A DNA stretch of 53,100 nt from Acidocella sp. 20-57-95 (GCA_002255575.1 NCAT01000016.1:1-53100); one strand, 5' to 3'. Shown: positions 27,049-36,105, counted from the first letter of the stretch. Notes: generated by a model from the letters alone, not told the origin. Translations and numbers: made by a program.

Positions 27049-27273
27049 GTGAAACCGAACATTCATCCGGACTACCACGAGATCAACATCATCATGACCG
27101 ATGGTACCGAATTTAAAACCATGTCCTGCATGGGCAAGGCTGGCGACACGCTGCGTCTGGACATCGACCCGAAATCGCACCCAGCCTGGACCGGCGTGCA
27201 GCGCGTGATGGACACTGGCGGCCAGGTCGCCAAGTTCAACAAGAAATTCGCTGGCATCGGCGTGCGCAAGTAA
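27049..27273 (+). CDS. rpmE: 50S ribosomal protein L31 (zinc-less type)
   Basis: The GTG start gives a 74-residue protein ([16 protein letters not shown]), preceded by a GGAG ribosome site ten bases upstream. The conserved [24 protein letters not shown] is present. The four zinc-binding cysteines of the C-plus form are missing (only SCMGK retains a Cys), as in other alphaproteobacterial L31 proteins. A strong terminator follows about 50 bases later, so it is probably a single-gene unit. Confidence 0.93.
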   Translation: MKPNIHPDYHEINIIMTDGTEFKTMSCMGKAGDTLRLDIDPKSHPAWTGVQRVMDTGGQVAKFNKKFAGIGVRK

Positions 27274-27322
27274 GCCACCGCGTCATTGCGCGGCTGCGCA
27301 GCAGCAGCGGCAAGCCATACCC

Positions 27323-27353
27323 AAAAAACGCCCGGTTTTGCCGGGCGTTTTTT
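27323..27353. terminator. Bidirectional terminator between rpmE and sppA
   Basis: ACGCCCGG and CCGGGCGT pair around a short TTTTG loop, with AAAAAA on the left and TTTTTT on the right. The hairpin works as a rho-independent terminator in both directions, for rpmE (plus) and sppA (minus). Confidence 0.88.
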
Positions 27354-27384
27354 ATTTGCCCATCACATTCACCCAGGGTCCTTC

Positions 27385-27413
27385 GTCATGTTCGCGAAGG
27401 CGAGGATAATGAG
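27385..27413. repeat. Degenerate REP-like element
   Basis: The sequence starts GTCATGTTCGCGAAGGCGAG and ends ATAATGAG. It is a diverged copy of the window's REP-like palindrome, placed just after the sppA stop codon. Confidence 0.5.
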
Positions 27414-27429
27414 TCGGGACGTGAGTACG

Positions 27430-28224
27430 TTACCGCAGCCCCGGCGCGGAAATTCGCGCCTCAACCTCATCTAGCACCGCTGCCACCGCAGCGCGCGGCA
27501 GAAAGCGCAACAACCCGCGCGGGGCTTTCGGCTTCAGCCACACCATCTTGGCTTTCGCACCACCGAACTGCTTGATCACGCTCTGCACATCGCCAAACCC
27601 GTCGATCAGCCCGCGCTCTTTCGCACTGGCGCCCAACATATAGCCGCCATCAAACACCGCTTCATCGGGGGCGGTTAATTTGGCACCACGCCGCGTGCGT
27701 ACCCAGTCTTTGAACATCTCATGCGCTTGCCCCAGCAACGCCTTGGTAAAGGCTTCATCCTGCGGGCGCAGTGGTGAGAACATCTCCATCCGGGCTTTAT
27801 TTTCACCGGCAGTGAATAAGCGCCGCTCAATCTCGTAACGCGCAATAAACTTATCCAGCCCAAACCCGCCAGTAATCACCCCGATCGAGCCGACGATGGA
27901 GAGCCGGTTGGCGTAAATCTCATCAGCCGCGCAGGCCAGCCAATAGCCGCCAGAGGCCCCCACATCGCCAATCACGGCCGCGATTTTGATGTCGTTTTGG
28001 TCGGCCAGCTTGCGGATAAGCTGCCCGATAAGGTCCGACTGCACCGCCGAGCCGCCCGGGCTTTCAATGGCAAGCACCAAAAATTTCGATTTTTTGGCGA
28101 GCGCAAAGCCACGCTCAATGATATCGCGGTAGCCATCGATGTTAATCATCCCCGCCCGCGCCGCGATAATGCCCCGCAGCGCGATTACCGGAATTCTGGT
28201 CCGGCGCCAAAAGAATATATTCAT
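27430..28224 (-). CDS. sppA: S49 family signal-peptide-peptidase-like protease
   Basis: The ATG at 28224 gives 264 residues (MNIFFWRRTRIPVIALRG). An upstream TTG start would read through the rplI terminator and is rejected. The protein shows the S49 fold: IESPGGSAVQSDLI, the catalytic-Ser region GDVGASGGYWLACAADEIYAN, and a catalytic Lys expected further on. It is a short form with no obvious N-terminal membrane helix. It probably cleaves remnant signal peptides or membrane proteins; SohB-like is an alternative name. Confidence 0.85.
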   Translation of the reverse strand: MNIFFWRRTRIPVIALRGIIAARAGMINIDGYRDIIERGFALAKKSKFLVLAIESPGGSAVQSDLIGQLIRKLADQNDIKIAAVIGDVGASGGYWLACAADEIYANRLSIVGSIGVITGGFGLDKFIARYEIERRLFTAGENKARMEMFSPLRPQDEAFTKALLGQAHEMFKDWVRTRRGAKLTAPDEAVFDGGYMLGASAKERGLIDGFGDVQSVIKQFGGAKAKMVWLKPKAPRGLLRFLPRAAVAAVLDEVEARISAPGLR

Positions 28225-28297
28225 GCGCACAAGCCTAATCCGGCGCTGGGGAATAAGCCACCGTGACGTTGCGCGCGTTAACCGGGCGGCCAAACAT

Positions 28298-28331
28298 AAA
28301 AAAACGGCCCCTGCAAAGCAGAGGCCGTTTT
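28298..28331 (-). terminator. Terminator of the rpsF-rpsR-rplI operon
   Basis: On the minus strand, CGGCCTCTGC and GCAGGGGCCG form a ten-pair stem (one G-U pair) around a TTT loop, followed by seven T residues. It lies 22 bases after the rplI stop codon. Confidence 0.88.
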
Positions 28332-28352
28332 CAAACCAAATTCCAGAAAAGC

Positions 28353-28919
28353 TTACGCTTCAGCCGGGGTGGCTTCTTCTTCCTGGCCAAATAGCGGGCC
28401 GAGGTCAGGGGCTTCGTCCTTCTCTGGCACCACCGCTTCGCCACGCGCTTGCTTCTCGGCTTCTTCCACCGAACGCGCCACGTTGACAGTCAGGATCATG
28501 GTGACTTCCGGGTGCAGAGCAACCCGCACCTTGGAGAGACCCAGCGTCTTGATCGGCTGTTCGAGCAGCACCTGCGACCGCGTGATGGACAGGCCGGCTG
28601 CGGTTGCCGCATCTGAGAGGTCACGCGCGGTGACCGAGCCGAACAGCGACCCAGCTTCACTGGCCTGGCGGATCAGCACCACAGCCAGACCCTGCACGCG
28701 CTCAGCGACCCGTTCGGCCTCCTCGCGGCGCTTCAGGTTCTGCGCTTCCAAATTCACCCGTTCACGCTCAAAGCGCTCACGGTTGGCTTTGGTCGCACGC
28801 ACGGCTTTCGCCTGCGGCAACAGGAAGTTACGGGCATAACCCGGCTTCACCTTCACAACTTCGCCCATCTGGCCGAGCTTCTCGACGCGCTGGAGCAGAA
28901 TCAGTTCTACGTTTGCCAT
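28353..28919 (-). CDS. rplI: 50S ribosomal protein L9
   Basis: The 188-residue protein begins [20 protein letters not shown], the L9 N-terminal domain with [19 protein letters not shown], then a long helix, a C-terminal domain ending near [10 protein letters not shown], and an acidic tail ([18 protein letters not shown]) that is common in alphaproteobacteria. It is the last gene of rpsF-rpsR-rplI, followed by a strong terminator. Confidence 0.96.
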   Translation of the reverse strand: MANVELILLQRVEKLGQMGEVVKVKPGYARNFLLPQAKAVRATKANRERFERERVNLEAQNLKRREEAERVAERVQGLAVVLIRQASEAGSLFGSVTARDLSDAATAAGLSITRSQVLLEQPIKTLGLSKVRVALHPEVTMILTVNVARSVEEAEKQARGEAVVPEKDEAPDLGPLFGQEEEATPAEA

Positions 28920-28932
28920 GTTTCTGGACCCC

Positions 28933-29208
28933 TTAGCTCAGCACGTAAGGCAAAAGGGCAAGAAAGCGGGCGCGCTTGATCGCCTTCGCCAGCTCGCGCT
29001 GCTTCTTGCCGGACACGGCGGTGATGCGTGATGGCACAATCTTGCCGCGCTCAGAGAGGAAGCGCGACAGCAGACGCACGTCCTTATAGTCGATGACCGG
29101 CGCATCCGGGCCTGCAAACGGGCAGGATTTCTTGCGGCGGAAGAACGGCTTGCGGGCACCTGCCGCCATCCGGCGGGTGGCCGGGGAGGTTTCAGTGGAA
29201 TCGGACAT
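28933..29208 (-). CDS. rpsR: 30S ribosomal protein S18
   Basis: The 91-residue protein contains the S18 core [20 protein letters not shown] and the C-terminal [20 protein letters not shown] segment. An N-terminal extension (to about 20) precedes it. The start overlaps the rpsF stop by one base (TAATG). Confidence 0.96.
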   Translation of the reverse strand: MSDSTETSPATRRMAAGARKPFFRRKKSCPFAGPDAPVIDYKDVRLLSRFLSERGKIVPSRITAVSGKKQRELAKAIKRARFLALLPYVLS

Positions 29209-29681
29209 TAAATTTCCTCCTCGATACCGTATTCTTCACGGTCAGTGCGGAACTCGTCGCGGGCACGGAACTCTTCGCGCTCATCATAGCCGCGCTTGCG
29301 GCCAGTCTCAAAACGGCCAGCGGGCTTGGGCCCACGGAAGCCACGCTCGCGGTCATCAGACTTGCGGGACAGGATCACCGACGGCTCTTCCGAAATTTCT
29401 TCAATCCGGATGGTCATGAAGCGCAGCACGTCTTCATTCAGGGTCAACTGGCGTTCCATTTCCACCACCGCGGGGGACGGTGCGTCCAGGCCCAGCAGCA
29501 TGTAATGGCCCTTGCGGTTTTTCTTGATCCGGTAAGCCAGGCCACGCAGACCCCAATATTCGCGCTTTTTAACAGCGCCGCCATCGGTCTCCAGCTGGGC
29601 GGTAACCGCATCGGCGACAGCTTCAGCCTGCGCCTGCGTAATCTCACTCCGTGCGATAATCACGGTCTCATATAACGGCAT
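29208..29681 (-). CDS. rpsF: 30S ribosomal protein S6
   Basis: The ATG at 29681 follows an AAGGGAG ribosome site and gives a 157-residue protein starting [14 protein letters not shown]. The S6 ferredoxin-like core includes [19 protein letters not shown], and a charged Arg/Glu-rich C-terminal tail (about 105-157) follows. The tail has many RDEF- and DREE-like segments and is probably disordered. It is the first gene of the rpsF-rpsR-rplI operon. Confidence 0.95.
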   Translation of the reverse strand: MPLYETVIIARSEITQAQAEAVADAVTAQLETDGGAVKKREYWGLRGLAYRIKKNRKGHYMLLGLDAPSPAVVEMERQLTLNEDVLRFMTIRIEEISEEPSVILSRKSDDRERGFRGPKPAGRFETGRKRGYDEREEFRARDEFRTDREEYGIEEEI

Positions 29682-29805
29682 GTGCACTCCCTTCGGGTTG
29701 GTTTCAGCTCCGGCCCGGGTCTGGGCACTTTCCAAAATTGGAACGAGCATAGCCAGGCGCGATGCCACGCGCCCAGCAGGGGAGGGCAGCGTTAAGCACA
29801 GCCGC

Positions 29806-29837
29806 CCCCGGCATGCAATAGCCCCGGCATGCAATAG
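29806..29837. repeat. Two perfect 16-bp tandem repeats
   Basis: CCCCGGCATGCAATAG occurs twice without a spacer (29806-29821 and 29822-29837) in the divergent region between rpsF and the exported protein gene at 29937. The unit includes the palindrome GCATGC. No function can be assigned. Confidence 0.7.
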
Positions 29838-29864
29838 CTTTGGGCAGCGCAACAACAGATTACA

Positions 29865-29891
29865 ATTCGATAAACGGAAACACTATCGAAT
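29865..29891. promoter_or_regulatory. Inverted repeat, candidate operator
   Basis: ATTCGATA and TATCGAAT form perfect eight-base arms separated by 11 bases. A TATATT element (29896-29901) follows immediately and could be the -10 box of the plus-strand gene at 29937. The geometry suits a dimeric DNA-binding regulator overlapping the promoter, but the regulator is unknown. Confidence 0.5.
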
Positions 29892-29936
29892 TCGCTATAT
29901 TGTGAGCAGGTCATTCACCAAGCAAAGGAGTTTGTC

Positions 29937-30263
29937 ATGAGTCTCACGCTGCCGCGCAAATTGCTCCTGGCCGTGGCCGGTCTCGTTACCGCCGGCGCAA
30001 TGGCTCTGCCACAACCGGCCCAGGCGCGGGTATTTATTGGCTTTGGTATCGGCGTGCCGGTATATGTTGGCCCGCATTATTACCGGCCCTATTACCCGTA
30101 TTATTATGCCCCCGGCCCGGTATATTACGCGCCGCCCACACCGCTCGGCTATTCCTGCAATGCCGGTGGCTATGTCTGCCCGCTGCATTACGCCAAGCCG
30201 GTGGATACTGGCTGTGCCTGCCCGACCTATGGCGGCGGGCGCGTGGGGGGCTATGTGCAGTAG
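29937..30263 (+). CDS. Small exported Tyr/Pro-rich protein
   Basis: The 108-residue protein has a clear signal peptide (MSLTLPRKLLLAVAGLVTAG, cleaved near QARV). The mature part is a short glycine/valine stretch followed by Tyr/Pro-rich sequence (YYRPYYPYYYAPGPVYYAPP), then a tail with four cysteines (SCNAGGYVCPLHYAKPVDTGCACP). An AAAGGAG ribosome site precedes the ATG. The family is not recognised, but the YYAPP pattern recurs in the exported protein at 50150. It is likely periplasmic or surface-associated. Confidence 0.75.
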   Translation: MSLTLPRKLLLAVAGLVTAGAMALPQPAQARVFIGFGIGVPVYVGPHYYRPYYPYYYAPGPVYYAPPTPLGYSCNAGGYVCPLHYAKPVDTGCACPTYGGGRVGGYVQ

Positions 30264-30266
30264 GCT

Positions 30267-32813
30267 TTACGGGACCAGCCTAGCCTCCACCACGTCGTGA
30301 TCATCCGCCACCCGCTCGATGCTAAAGCCCAGGCTTTTCACAAATCCCAGCATCGGTGTGTTATCCGCAAGGATGGTACCGATAATCTCCTCAACCCCTT
30401 GCGCTTTGCCCCAGGCAATGATCTCGCGCATCAATTTGCTGGCAAGGCCCAGGCCTTTTGCCGCCGGTTCTACCAGCACGGCAAATTCGGCGGTGCGGCC
30501 GTCCGTATCGTTCCGCACCAGCCGGGCCGCCCCCGCAATTTGCCCCGCCGCTTCATTCACCGCCACAATCGCCATTTCGCGCCCATAATCAATATCGGTC
30601 AGCCGGGCAATTTGTTCAGGCGCTAAGCTGCGCATGGCAGAAAAAAACCGAAACCGCATATCCTCAGGTGAGACGCGGGAAAATAGCGCCGTATAGGCAT
30701 CGGCATCTTCGGGCCGGATCGGGCGCAGCGTGAATTTCCTCCCCTTGGCTTCATAAACGCTGCTCAATTCCGCCGGGTACGGTGCAATCAGAAGCTTCGG
30801 TGCCGCCTCCCCCTCGGGCCGCAGCAATATCCGCCCGCTGCCCGCCACCACGCCGGTTGCGTAGGCAAATAGCGGGTCGAGGTCGAGCAGGAGAATTTCC
30901 GGCATATCAATGATCAACTGGCTAACCCGCACCAAGGTCGCGGCCACCGCTTCAATATCCGCAGCCGGTGCCCCACGATGCGCCGCCAGTTGGGCGGCCA
31001 CGCCGGAGCGCGCAATCAACGCATGGGCCAACGGCAAATTCAGGGGCGGCAAATCAACCGCCAGGCCCGCCACATCATCAGGGTCCCCGCCGCCGGCACC
31101 AAAGGCAATCACTGGCCCTAATTGCGGGCTATCAGCCACCCGGATGCGCAACTGCACCCCGCGCGGGGCTTGTTGCTGCACCAGAAATTTCAGCCCGGGA
31201 TAATGCGCGGTCTGCGGCCCCAGCCTGGTGAGCATAGCCCGCGCCGCCGCCCGCACGGCTTTGCCATCGGGTAGATCAAGCGCCACCGAGCCCGCCACCC
31301 GGTTGGTCGGCAAATCTGGGTGCGAGAGTTTCAGCACCACCGGAAAGCCCAAGGTCGCGGCCATCAAACCAGCTTCTTCCGGGGTTTTCGCCTTGGCACC
31401 TTTCACCACCGCAACATTATAGGCGGCCAATAAGGCCAAGGCCTCGTTTTGCACCAGCATGGTCCGGCCAGCTGCCCTGATTGCGGCCACGCAGTTGGCC
31501 GCTGCCTGGGTATCAGGGGCCACCCGCAGCACTTTGGAAGGGGGCAGTTCGCGCGCCGCCGCCCGGTTGGCCCGGTTGCGAATCAGATGCCGGAACCCGG
31601 CTATGGCGGCTTCTGGCGTGTCGAAACATGCCAGCCCCGCCTGCGCCAGGCGGTGCCGGTGGGCCAAGCCGCTGGCTTCACCCATGGCGGCGATCAGCAG
31701 GGGAATTTTCACCGTTTTGGCACAGGCGATCAGCGCCTCAATCGCCACCTCATCGCCCTCACCGGAAGGCGCATGCACCACCAAAATACCCCCCACCTCA
31801 TGGGCTGAGGCCAGCATCGCCGCGGCATCTGCGAGCTTGGTCGGGCCGCCGGTGCGGCCGGTGAAAATCGGGCCCAGGGGGGGCGGTTCAGCCCCCAATG
31901 TCAGTGCCATGACCTGCCTGGTTTCAGGGGCGAGTTCGGTTAAGTGGAGCCCGTGATGCAACGCATCATCTGCCGCCAGCCGCCCACCCGCAACCGAGTT
32001 ACTGACAATCGCCAAACTCTCCCCATGCGCGGGTTTCACGCGCGTCAGTGTTTCGGCGGCGGCCAGAAATTCGCTGATGGTGCCGGTCAACAACACGCCG
32101 GAGCGGGCAAACCCCGCCTCCACCGCCGCCCGGCTCATGCCATCGCCATCGCGCAGCCTTAAGCCTGGCACCAAAGCCACCACCGGCCGCAACCTTGCTG
32201 CTGCCCGGACGGCTGAGTAAAACATTTGCGGATCGCGCACCCGGTCAATTTCGATCATGATGGCGTTGGTGGTGGCATCCCGGCTGAGATGATCCAGCAC
32301 CAGCCCGAACCCCATATCCCGGTTGCCGCCAATGCCGATGATTTTGCTAAAGCCGATATAATTCGGCACCGCCCAATCCAGCACCGTGCGTAAAAGCGCC
32401 CCTGATTGGCCCACATAAGCCACTTTTCCGGCGGCAGGCATCACCGGAAGCGGGGTGGCGTTTAGCTTTAACCCCGGCAGCATCATGCCAAAGGAATATG
32501 GCCCCAGCACGCGCATGCCCGCTTGCCTGGCCAGATTGCGCAAATCCCGCACCTCGGAGAGAATAATCGCGCCCCGGACGCCGCGCTTTGCATGGGCCGC
32601 CAACGCCCGGGATATATCAGCGGCGTCATCGGCAATCAGCGCGAAATCGGCATTTTCAATCGGCGCCTCATCAGTGCCGACCGCACCGGCAAACCCACCG
32701 GCGTGAATATGCGCCAGCAAGGTCCGGCCGAGCGCTGTTTTGCTACCACTCACCGCCACCGAGCTGGGGCGATACATTTTTTCAGGGTCAAATCCGCGCG
32801 GGGGCAGGCTCAC
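30267..32813 (-). CDS. Acetate-CoA ligase (ADP-forming)-like protein fused to GNAT acetyltransferase (Pat-like)
   Basis: This 848-residue protein combines a CoA-binding domain and succinyl-CoA-synthetase-like domains (about 1-430), an ATP-grasp domain (about 455-670, VVKGAKAKTPEEAGLMAATLG) and a C-terminal GNAT domain (about 690-845, RPEDADAYTALFSRVSPEDMR; LGLASKLMREIIAWG). The layout matches protein lysine acetyltransferase Pat/PatZ, which acetylates acyl-CoA synthetases. The SHTGAL-type motif holding the phosphohistidine of true ADP-forming synthetases is not seen (the region reads GLRLRDGDGMSRAAVEAGFA), which is consistent with a regulatory Pat role. It overlaps the upstream ThDP enzyme gene by four bases. 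Confidence 0.85.
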   Translation of the reverse strand: MSLPPRGFDPEKMYRPSSVAVSGSKTALGRTLLAHIHAGGFAGAVGTDEAPIENADFALIADDAADISRALAAHAKRGVRGAIILSEVRDLRNLARQAGMRVLGPYSFGMMLPGLKLNATPLPVMPAAGKVAYVGQSGALLRTVLDWAVPNYIGFSKIIGIGGNRDMGFGLVLDHLSRDATTNAIMIEIDRVRDPQMFYSAVRAAARLRPVVALVPGLRLRDGDGMSRAAVEAGFARSGVLLTGTISEFLAAAETLTRVKPAHGESLAIVSNSVAGGRLAADDALHHGLHLTELAPETRQVMALTLGAEPPPLGPIFTGRTGGPTKLADAAAMLASAHEVGGILVVHAPSGEGDEVAIEALIACAKTVKIPLLIAAMGEASGLAHRHRLAQAGLACFDTPEAAIAGFRHLIRNRANRAAARELPPSKVLRVAPDTQAAANCVAAIRAAGRTMLVQNEALALLAAYNVAVVKGAKAKTPEEAGLMAATLGFPVVLKLSHPDLPTNRVAGSVALDLPDGKAVRAAARAMLTRLGPQTAHYPGLKFLVQQQAPRGVQLRIRVADSPQLGPVIAFGAGGGDPDDVAGLAVDLPPLNLPLAHALIARSGVAAQLAAHRGAPAADIEAVAATLVRVSQLIIDMPEILLLDLDPLFAYATGVVAGSGRILLRPEGEAAPKLLIAPYPAELSSVYEAKGRKFTLRPIRPEDADAYTALFSRVSPEDMRFRFFSAMRSLAPEQIARLTDIDYGREMAIVAVNEAAGQIAGAARLVRNDTDGRTAEFAVLVEPAAKGLGLASKLMREIIAWGKAQGVEEIIGTILADNTPMLGFVKSLGFSIERVADDHDVVEARLVP

Positions 32814-34483
32814 ACAAGGAGCTCGATCAGGAACGGCCCGGGGCGTTCAACGCTGGCTTTGAGCAACGCATTCAGCTCATCCATGCTGGCGGCCTGGGCA
32901 GCCGGCACGCCCATCCCTTCGCTCAATTGCACCCAATTCAAATCCGGGTTCGACAAATCCAGCATGTTCAAAGCCGTGGGTCCTGGGTTGGCGCCAACAT
33001 TGGCAAGCTCGTGCAGCAGGATAGCGTATTTACGGTTCGAGAGGATGATATTTGTCACGTTGAGTTTTTCGCGCGCCTGCGTCCACAGCGCCTGCACAGT
33101 GTACATGCCAGACCCATCCGCTTGCAGCACAATCACCCGGCGGTCGGGCGCGCCAATCGCCGCCCCTGTCGCCATGGGTAAGCCCGCCCCAATCGCGCCG
33201 CCTGTCAGCTGCACCCAGTCATGCTTCGGGGCATTGAACGTATAAGGGTAAAACCCCCGCCCGTAGGAAATCGCTTCATCAACGATAATGGCATCCTCGG
33301 GCATAAGAGCCGCCAATGATTGCGCGAGTTTTTCCGGCGTAATCGCGCCGGTGGCGACAACCGGCAAATTGTCATCCCCACGTTTTTTCTCGTCATCCCC
33401 ACGTTTTTTCTCGTCATCCCCAGGTTTTTTCTCGTCATCGCCGCACCCTTTTTCGTCAACCCCGCACCCTTTTTCGTCATCCCCGCGAAAGCGGGGACCT
33501 CCGCAACCCTCCGCCACGCCCAACATCTTCGCCAGCGTCGCCAGTGCCCCCGGCCCATCCTCATCGGGCCTTGCCAGCACATGCACCGTGCAATCTTCCG
33601 GGTACAAATAGCCAGGCTTGCCGGGATAGGCGAAGAACGCCACCGGCTCGGTGGTGCCCACCAGGATCAGGTTTTTGATGCCTTTCAGCGATTCCAGTGC
33701 CATATCAATCGGGTAGGGGATGCGCATCAGCGGCACCCGCCCGCGGCCACGAGCCACCCGCGCTGGCGAAACCGGCCCCAGCATTTTAGCCCCCGTCGCC
33801 TGCGCAATATCATGCGCCAGCCAGAGCGGGCCTTCCATCAACGCCGCCCCGCCGAGCAGCAGCATCGTCGGCGCCCCGGACCGCAATAGCCGCGCCGCCA
33901 CCTCCACCGCGTGAACATTGGCGTGCGGCGCTGGCGCGGGTAACGCCGCCTGCGCCACCACCCCGCCTGCATCCCACGCCGTATCGGCGGGCAAAATCAG
34001 CGTTGCAATCTGGCCGGGGTAAGTCCGCGCCGCCTCAATCGCCGCCGCCGCATCCGCCCCCACCCGCGCTGCCGTTGCCGCGGTGCGCACAAAGCCCGAA
34101 ACCGGCCTCGCCCAGCCTTCGGTATCGTTGGTCAGCACCGCATCCAGCGGGCGATGATATGTGGCTTGGTCCCCCACAATATTCACAATGGCTGAGCGTG
34201 CCCGCATGGCGTTGTGTAAATTCGCCAACCCATTGGCGAGGCCGGGCGCGCAATGCAGCAACGTGGCGGCTGGCTTGCCGGTCATCCGCCAATAGGCATC
34301 TGCCGCCCCGGTCACCACATTCTCGTGCAGGCAGAGCACGCAGCGTATCCCGGGAATCCGGTCCAACGCCGCCACAAAATGCATCTCGCTGGTGCCGGGA
34401 TTGGCAAATACCGTATCAATCCCCGCCGCGATCAGCGTGTGCACCAGACTTTCCGCGCCGTTCATTTTTTCAGTCATGCTCAT
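32810..34483 (-). CDS. Thiamine diphosphate-dependent enzyme (acetolactate synthase-like) with an in-frame repeat insertion
   Basis: The 557-residue protein has the three domains of ThDP decarboxylases: a PYR domain with the activating Glu in LHENVVTGAADAY (Glu54), a central domain (about 185-320), and a PP domain with the ThDP/Mg motif ADGSGMYTVQALW and the downstream NRKYAIL. The closest named groups are acetolactate synthase large subunits and benzoylformate decarboxylases; the reaction is uncertain. Residues 329-371 are encoded by tandem 21-base repeats and a REP-like palindrome and read as repeated DDEKK-G heptads between the central and PP domains. Without them the protein would be about 514 residues. 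The frame is intact. Confidence 0.82.
   Translation of the reverse strand: MSMTEKMNGAESLVHTLIAAGIDTVFANPGTSEMHFVAALDRIPGIRCVLCLHENVVTGAADAYWRMTGKPAATLLHCAPGLANGLANLHNAMRARSAIVNIVGDQATYHRPLDAVLTNDTEGWARPVSGFVRTAATAARVGADAAAAIEAARTYPGQIATLILPADTAWDAGGVVAQAALPAPAPHANVHAVEVAARLLRSGAPTMLLLGGAALMEGPLWLAHDIAQATGAKMLGPVSPARVARGRGRVPLMRIPYPIDMALESLKGIKNLILVGTTEPVAFFAYPGKPGYLYPEDCTVHVLARPDEDGPGALATLAKMLGVAEGCGGPRFRGDDEKGCGVDEKGCGDDEKKPGDDEKKRGDDEKKRGDDNLPVVATGAITPEKLAQSLAALMPEDAIIVDEAISYGRGFYPYTFNAPKHDWVQLTGGAIGAGLPMATGAAIGAPDRRVIVLQADGSGMYTVQALWTQAREKLNVTNIILSNRKYAILLHELANVGANPGPTALNMLDLSNPDLNWVQLSEGMGVPAAQAASMDELNALLKASVERPGPFLIELLV
33371..33498. repeat. Five 21-bp tandem units plus a REP-like palindrome inside a coding sequence
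   Basis: Five units of exactly 21 bases run from 33371 to 33475, each starting GTCATC or GTCAAC and ending in a T-run plus C. They are followed by a full REP-like palindrome at 33476-33498 (core CCCCGCGAAAGCGGGG). The units share the palindrome's left arm. Because 21 is a multiple of three, the ThDP enzyme's frame is kept, and on its strand the units encode heptads of the DDEKK-G type. Confidence 0.9.
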
Positions 34484-34570
34484 AGCTCCCGCAATTCATC
34501 CCCGTTATACATAGTTTTGCACAGGTTTATTCCCTGTCGCGACTCCTTCAATCAGCGTAGTCACTGCCAG

Positions 34571-36067
34571 ATGAACTCAATCGACCCTTCCCGCGATTCG
34601 CCACTGCTTGGCCTGAGCCAACGCCTACCGCCCGCCAATTTGCAAGCCGAGCAAGCGCTGCTGGGCGCGTTGCTTGCCAATAACAAAGCCTATGAGCGGG
34701 TGTCTGAATTCCTCAGCCCCGAGCATTTCGCCGACCCCATCCATGGCCGCATCTATCAATCCATCCAGCGCCGCTGCGAAGCCGGGCAAATCGCCGACCC
34801 GGTACTGCTGAAGGCTGAGTTTGAACATAATGGCGTGCTCGATGAAGTGGGCGGCACCGCCTACCTCGCGCAACTGCTCTCCGCGATGGTCGGCATCATC
34901 AATGCCGGGGATTACGGCAAAGCGATTTACGATTCCTGGATCCGCCGCCAGTTGATCGATATCGGCGAGCTTACCGTCAACCGCGCGTTTGGCGCAGAAC
35001 CGGAGCTAGACGGTGCCGACCAGATTGAAGCCGCCGAACAATCGCTGTTCGACCTTGCCACCAAAGGCGGCAATGAAGGCGCACTGATCACTTTTGAGCT
35101 GGCGTTGGCGAAAGCCATCGAGGTTGCCTCCACTGCGTTCCAAAACCAAGGCTCGGTTTCGGGCCTTGATACTGGCTTGCGCGATCTCAACAAAAAAACC
35201 GGCGGCTTGCACCCATCAGATTTGATGATTTTGGCGGGCCGGCCCGGTATGGGCAAAACCGCACTCGCGACCAAAATCGCCTACGGCGCAGCGCGCGCAT
35301 TGCTGCTTAATGCCCGCATCGACAACCCAAACGGCGTGCCCAAGCAAACCGTCGCCATTTTTTCCCTCGAAATGAGCGCCGAGCAGCTTGCCACCCGTTT
35401 GCTCGCGGAAGAAGCCCGGGTTTCGGGCGATAAAATCCGGCGTGGTGAAATTAGCCAGAAGGATTTTGATAATTTCGTTCGTGTATCGCGCGAAATCTCG
35501 TCGTTACCGCTGATGATCGATGATACCCCGGCTCTCACACTCTCAGCGCTGCGCACCCGTTGCCGCCGCTTGCAGCGCACCAAGGGGCTGGCACTGGTCG
35601 TGATCGATTATCTGCAATTAATGCGCCCCGCCGCCGGCACCCGCCCGGAAAACCGCGTGCTGGAAATTAGCCAGATTACCCAAGGGCTAAAAGCCATCGC
35701 AAAAGAATTGGCCGTACCGGTGCTGGCCCTCTCGCAGCTTTCGCGTGCGGTGGAAGCGCGCGAGGATAAACGCCCGCAGCTTTCGGACTTGCGGGAATCC
35801 GGCACCATTGAACAGGACGCCGACATGGTGATGTTCATCTACCGCGATGAATATTATCTGCAACAAAAAGAACCCAAAATCGCGGCCTACGATAAAGACG
35901 ATAAATACCGCGACGCGATGGAAAAATGGCAGTCGGATATGAGCAACGCCTACAACAAGGCCGAACTCATCCTGGCCAAACAGCGCCACGGCCCCACCGG
36001 TAAAATCGATTTATTCTTCGAAGGCGAATTCACAAGATTCGCGGACTTGGATACAGTCCACGAATGA
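34571..36067 (+). CDS. dnaB: Replicative DNA helicase DnaB
   Basis: The ATG at 34571 gives a 498-residue hexameric helicase. The N-terminal DnaB domain (LQAEQALLGALLANNKAYERV) is followed by the RecA-like domain with Walker A LAGRPGMGKTALA (221-233), Walker B LVVIDYLQLM, SQLSRAVEAREDKRPQLSDL and the arginine-finger region KQRHGPTGKIDLFFE. There is no intein. A longer open frame upstream of this ATG overlaps the divergent ThDP gene and does not look coding. Confidence 0.95.
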   Translation: MNSIDPSRDSPLLGLSQRLPPANLQAEQALLGALLANNKAYERVSEFLSPEHFADPIHGRIYQSIQRRCEAGQIADPVLLKAEFEHNGVLDEVGGTAYLAQLLSAMVGIINAGDYGKAIYDSWIRRQLIDIGELTVNRAFGAEPELDGADQIEAAEQSLFDLATKGGNEGALITFELALAKAIEVASTAFQNQGSVSGLDTGLRDLNKKTGGLHPSDLMILAGRPGMGKTALATKIAYGAARALLLNARIDNPNGVPKQTVAIFSLEMSAEQLATRLLAEEARVSGDKIRRGEISQKDFDNFVRVSREISSLPLMIDDTPALTLSALRTRCRRLQRTKGLALVVIDYLQLMRPAAGTRPENRVLEISQITQGLKAIAKELAVPVLALSQLSRAVEAREDKRPQLSDLRESGTIEQDADMVMFIYRDEYYLQQKEPKIAAYDKDDKYRDAMEKWQSDMSNAYNKAELILAKQRHGPTGKIDLFFEGEFTRFADLDTVHE

Positions 36068-36105
36068 GCTTGCTGTTTTTCTCTGTCATCCTCGGTCGCT
36101 TTCCC

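Noticed and set aside
33371..33475. Possible CRISPR or intein in the ThDP gene
   Set aside because: The 21-base units have no spacers, and the encoded segment has no intein splicing motifs; it is simple in-frame tandem repetition.
34253..34570. N-terminal extension of DnaB
   Set aside because: The extra 106 codons overlap the divergent ThDP gene and show no DnaB similarity; ATG 34571 gives the normal family start.
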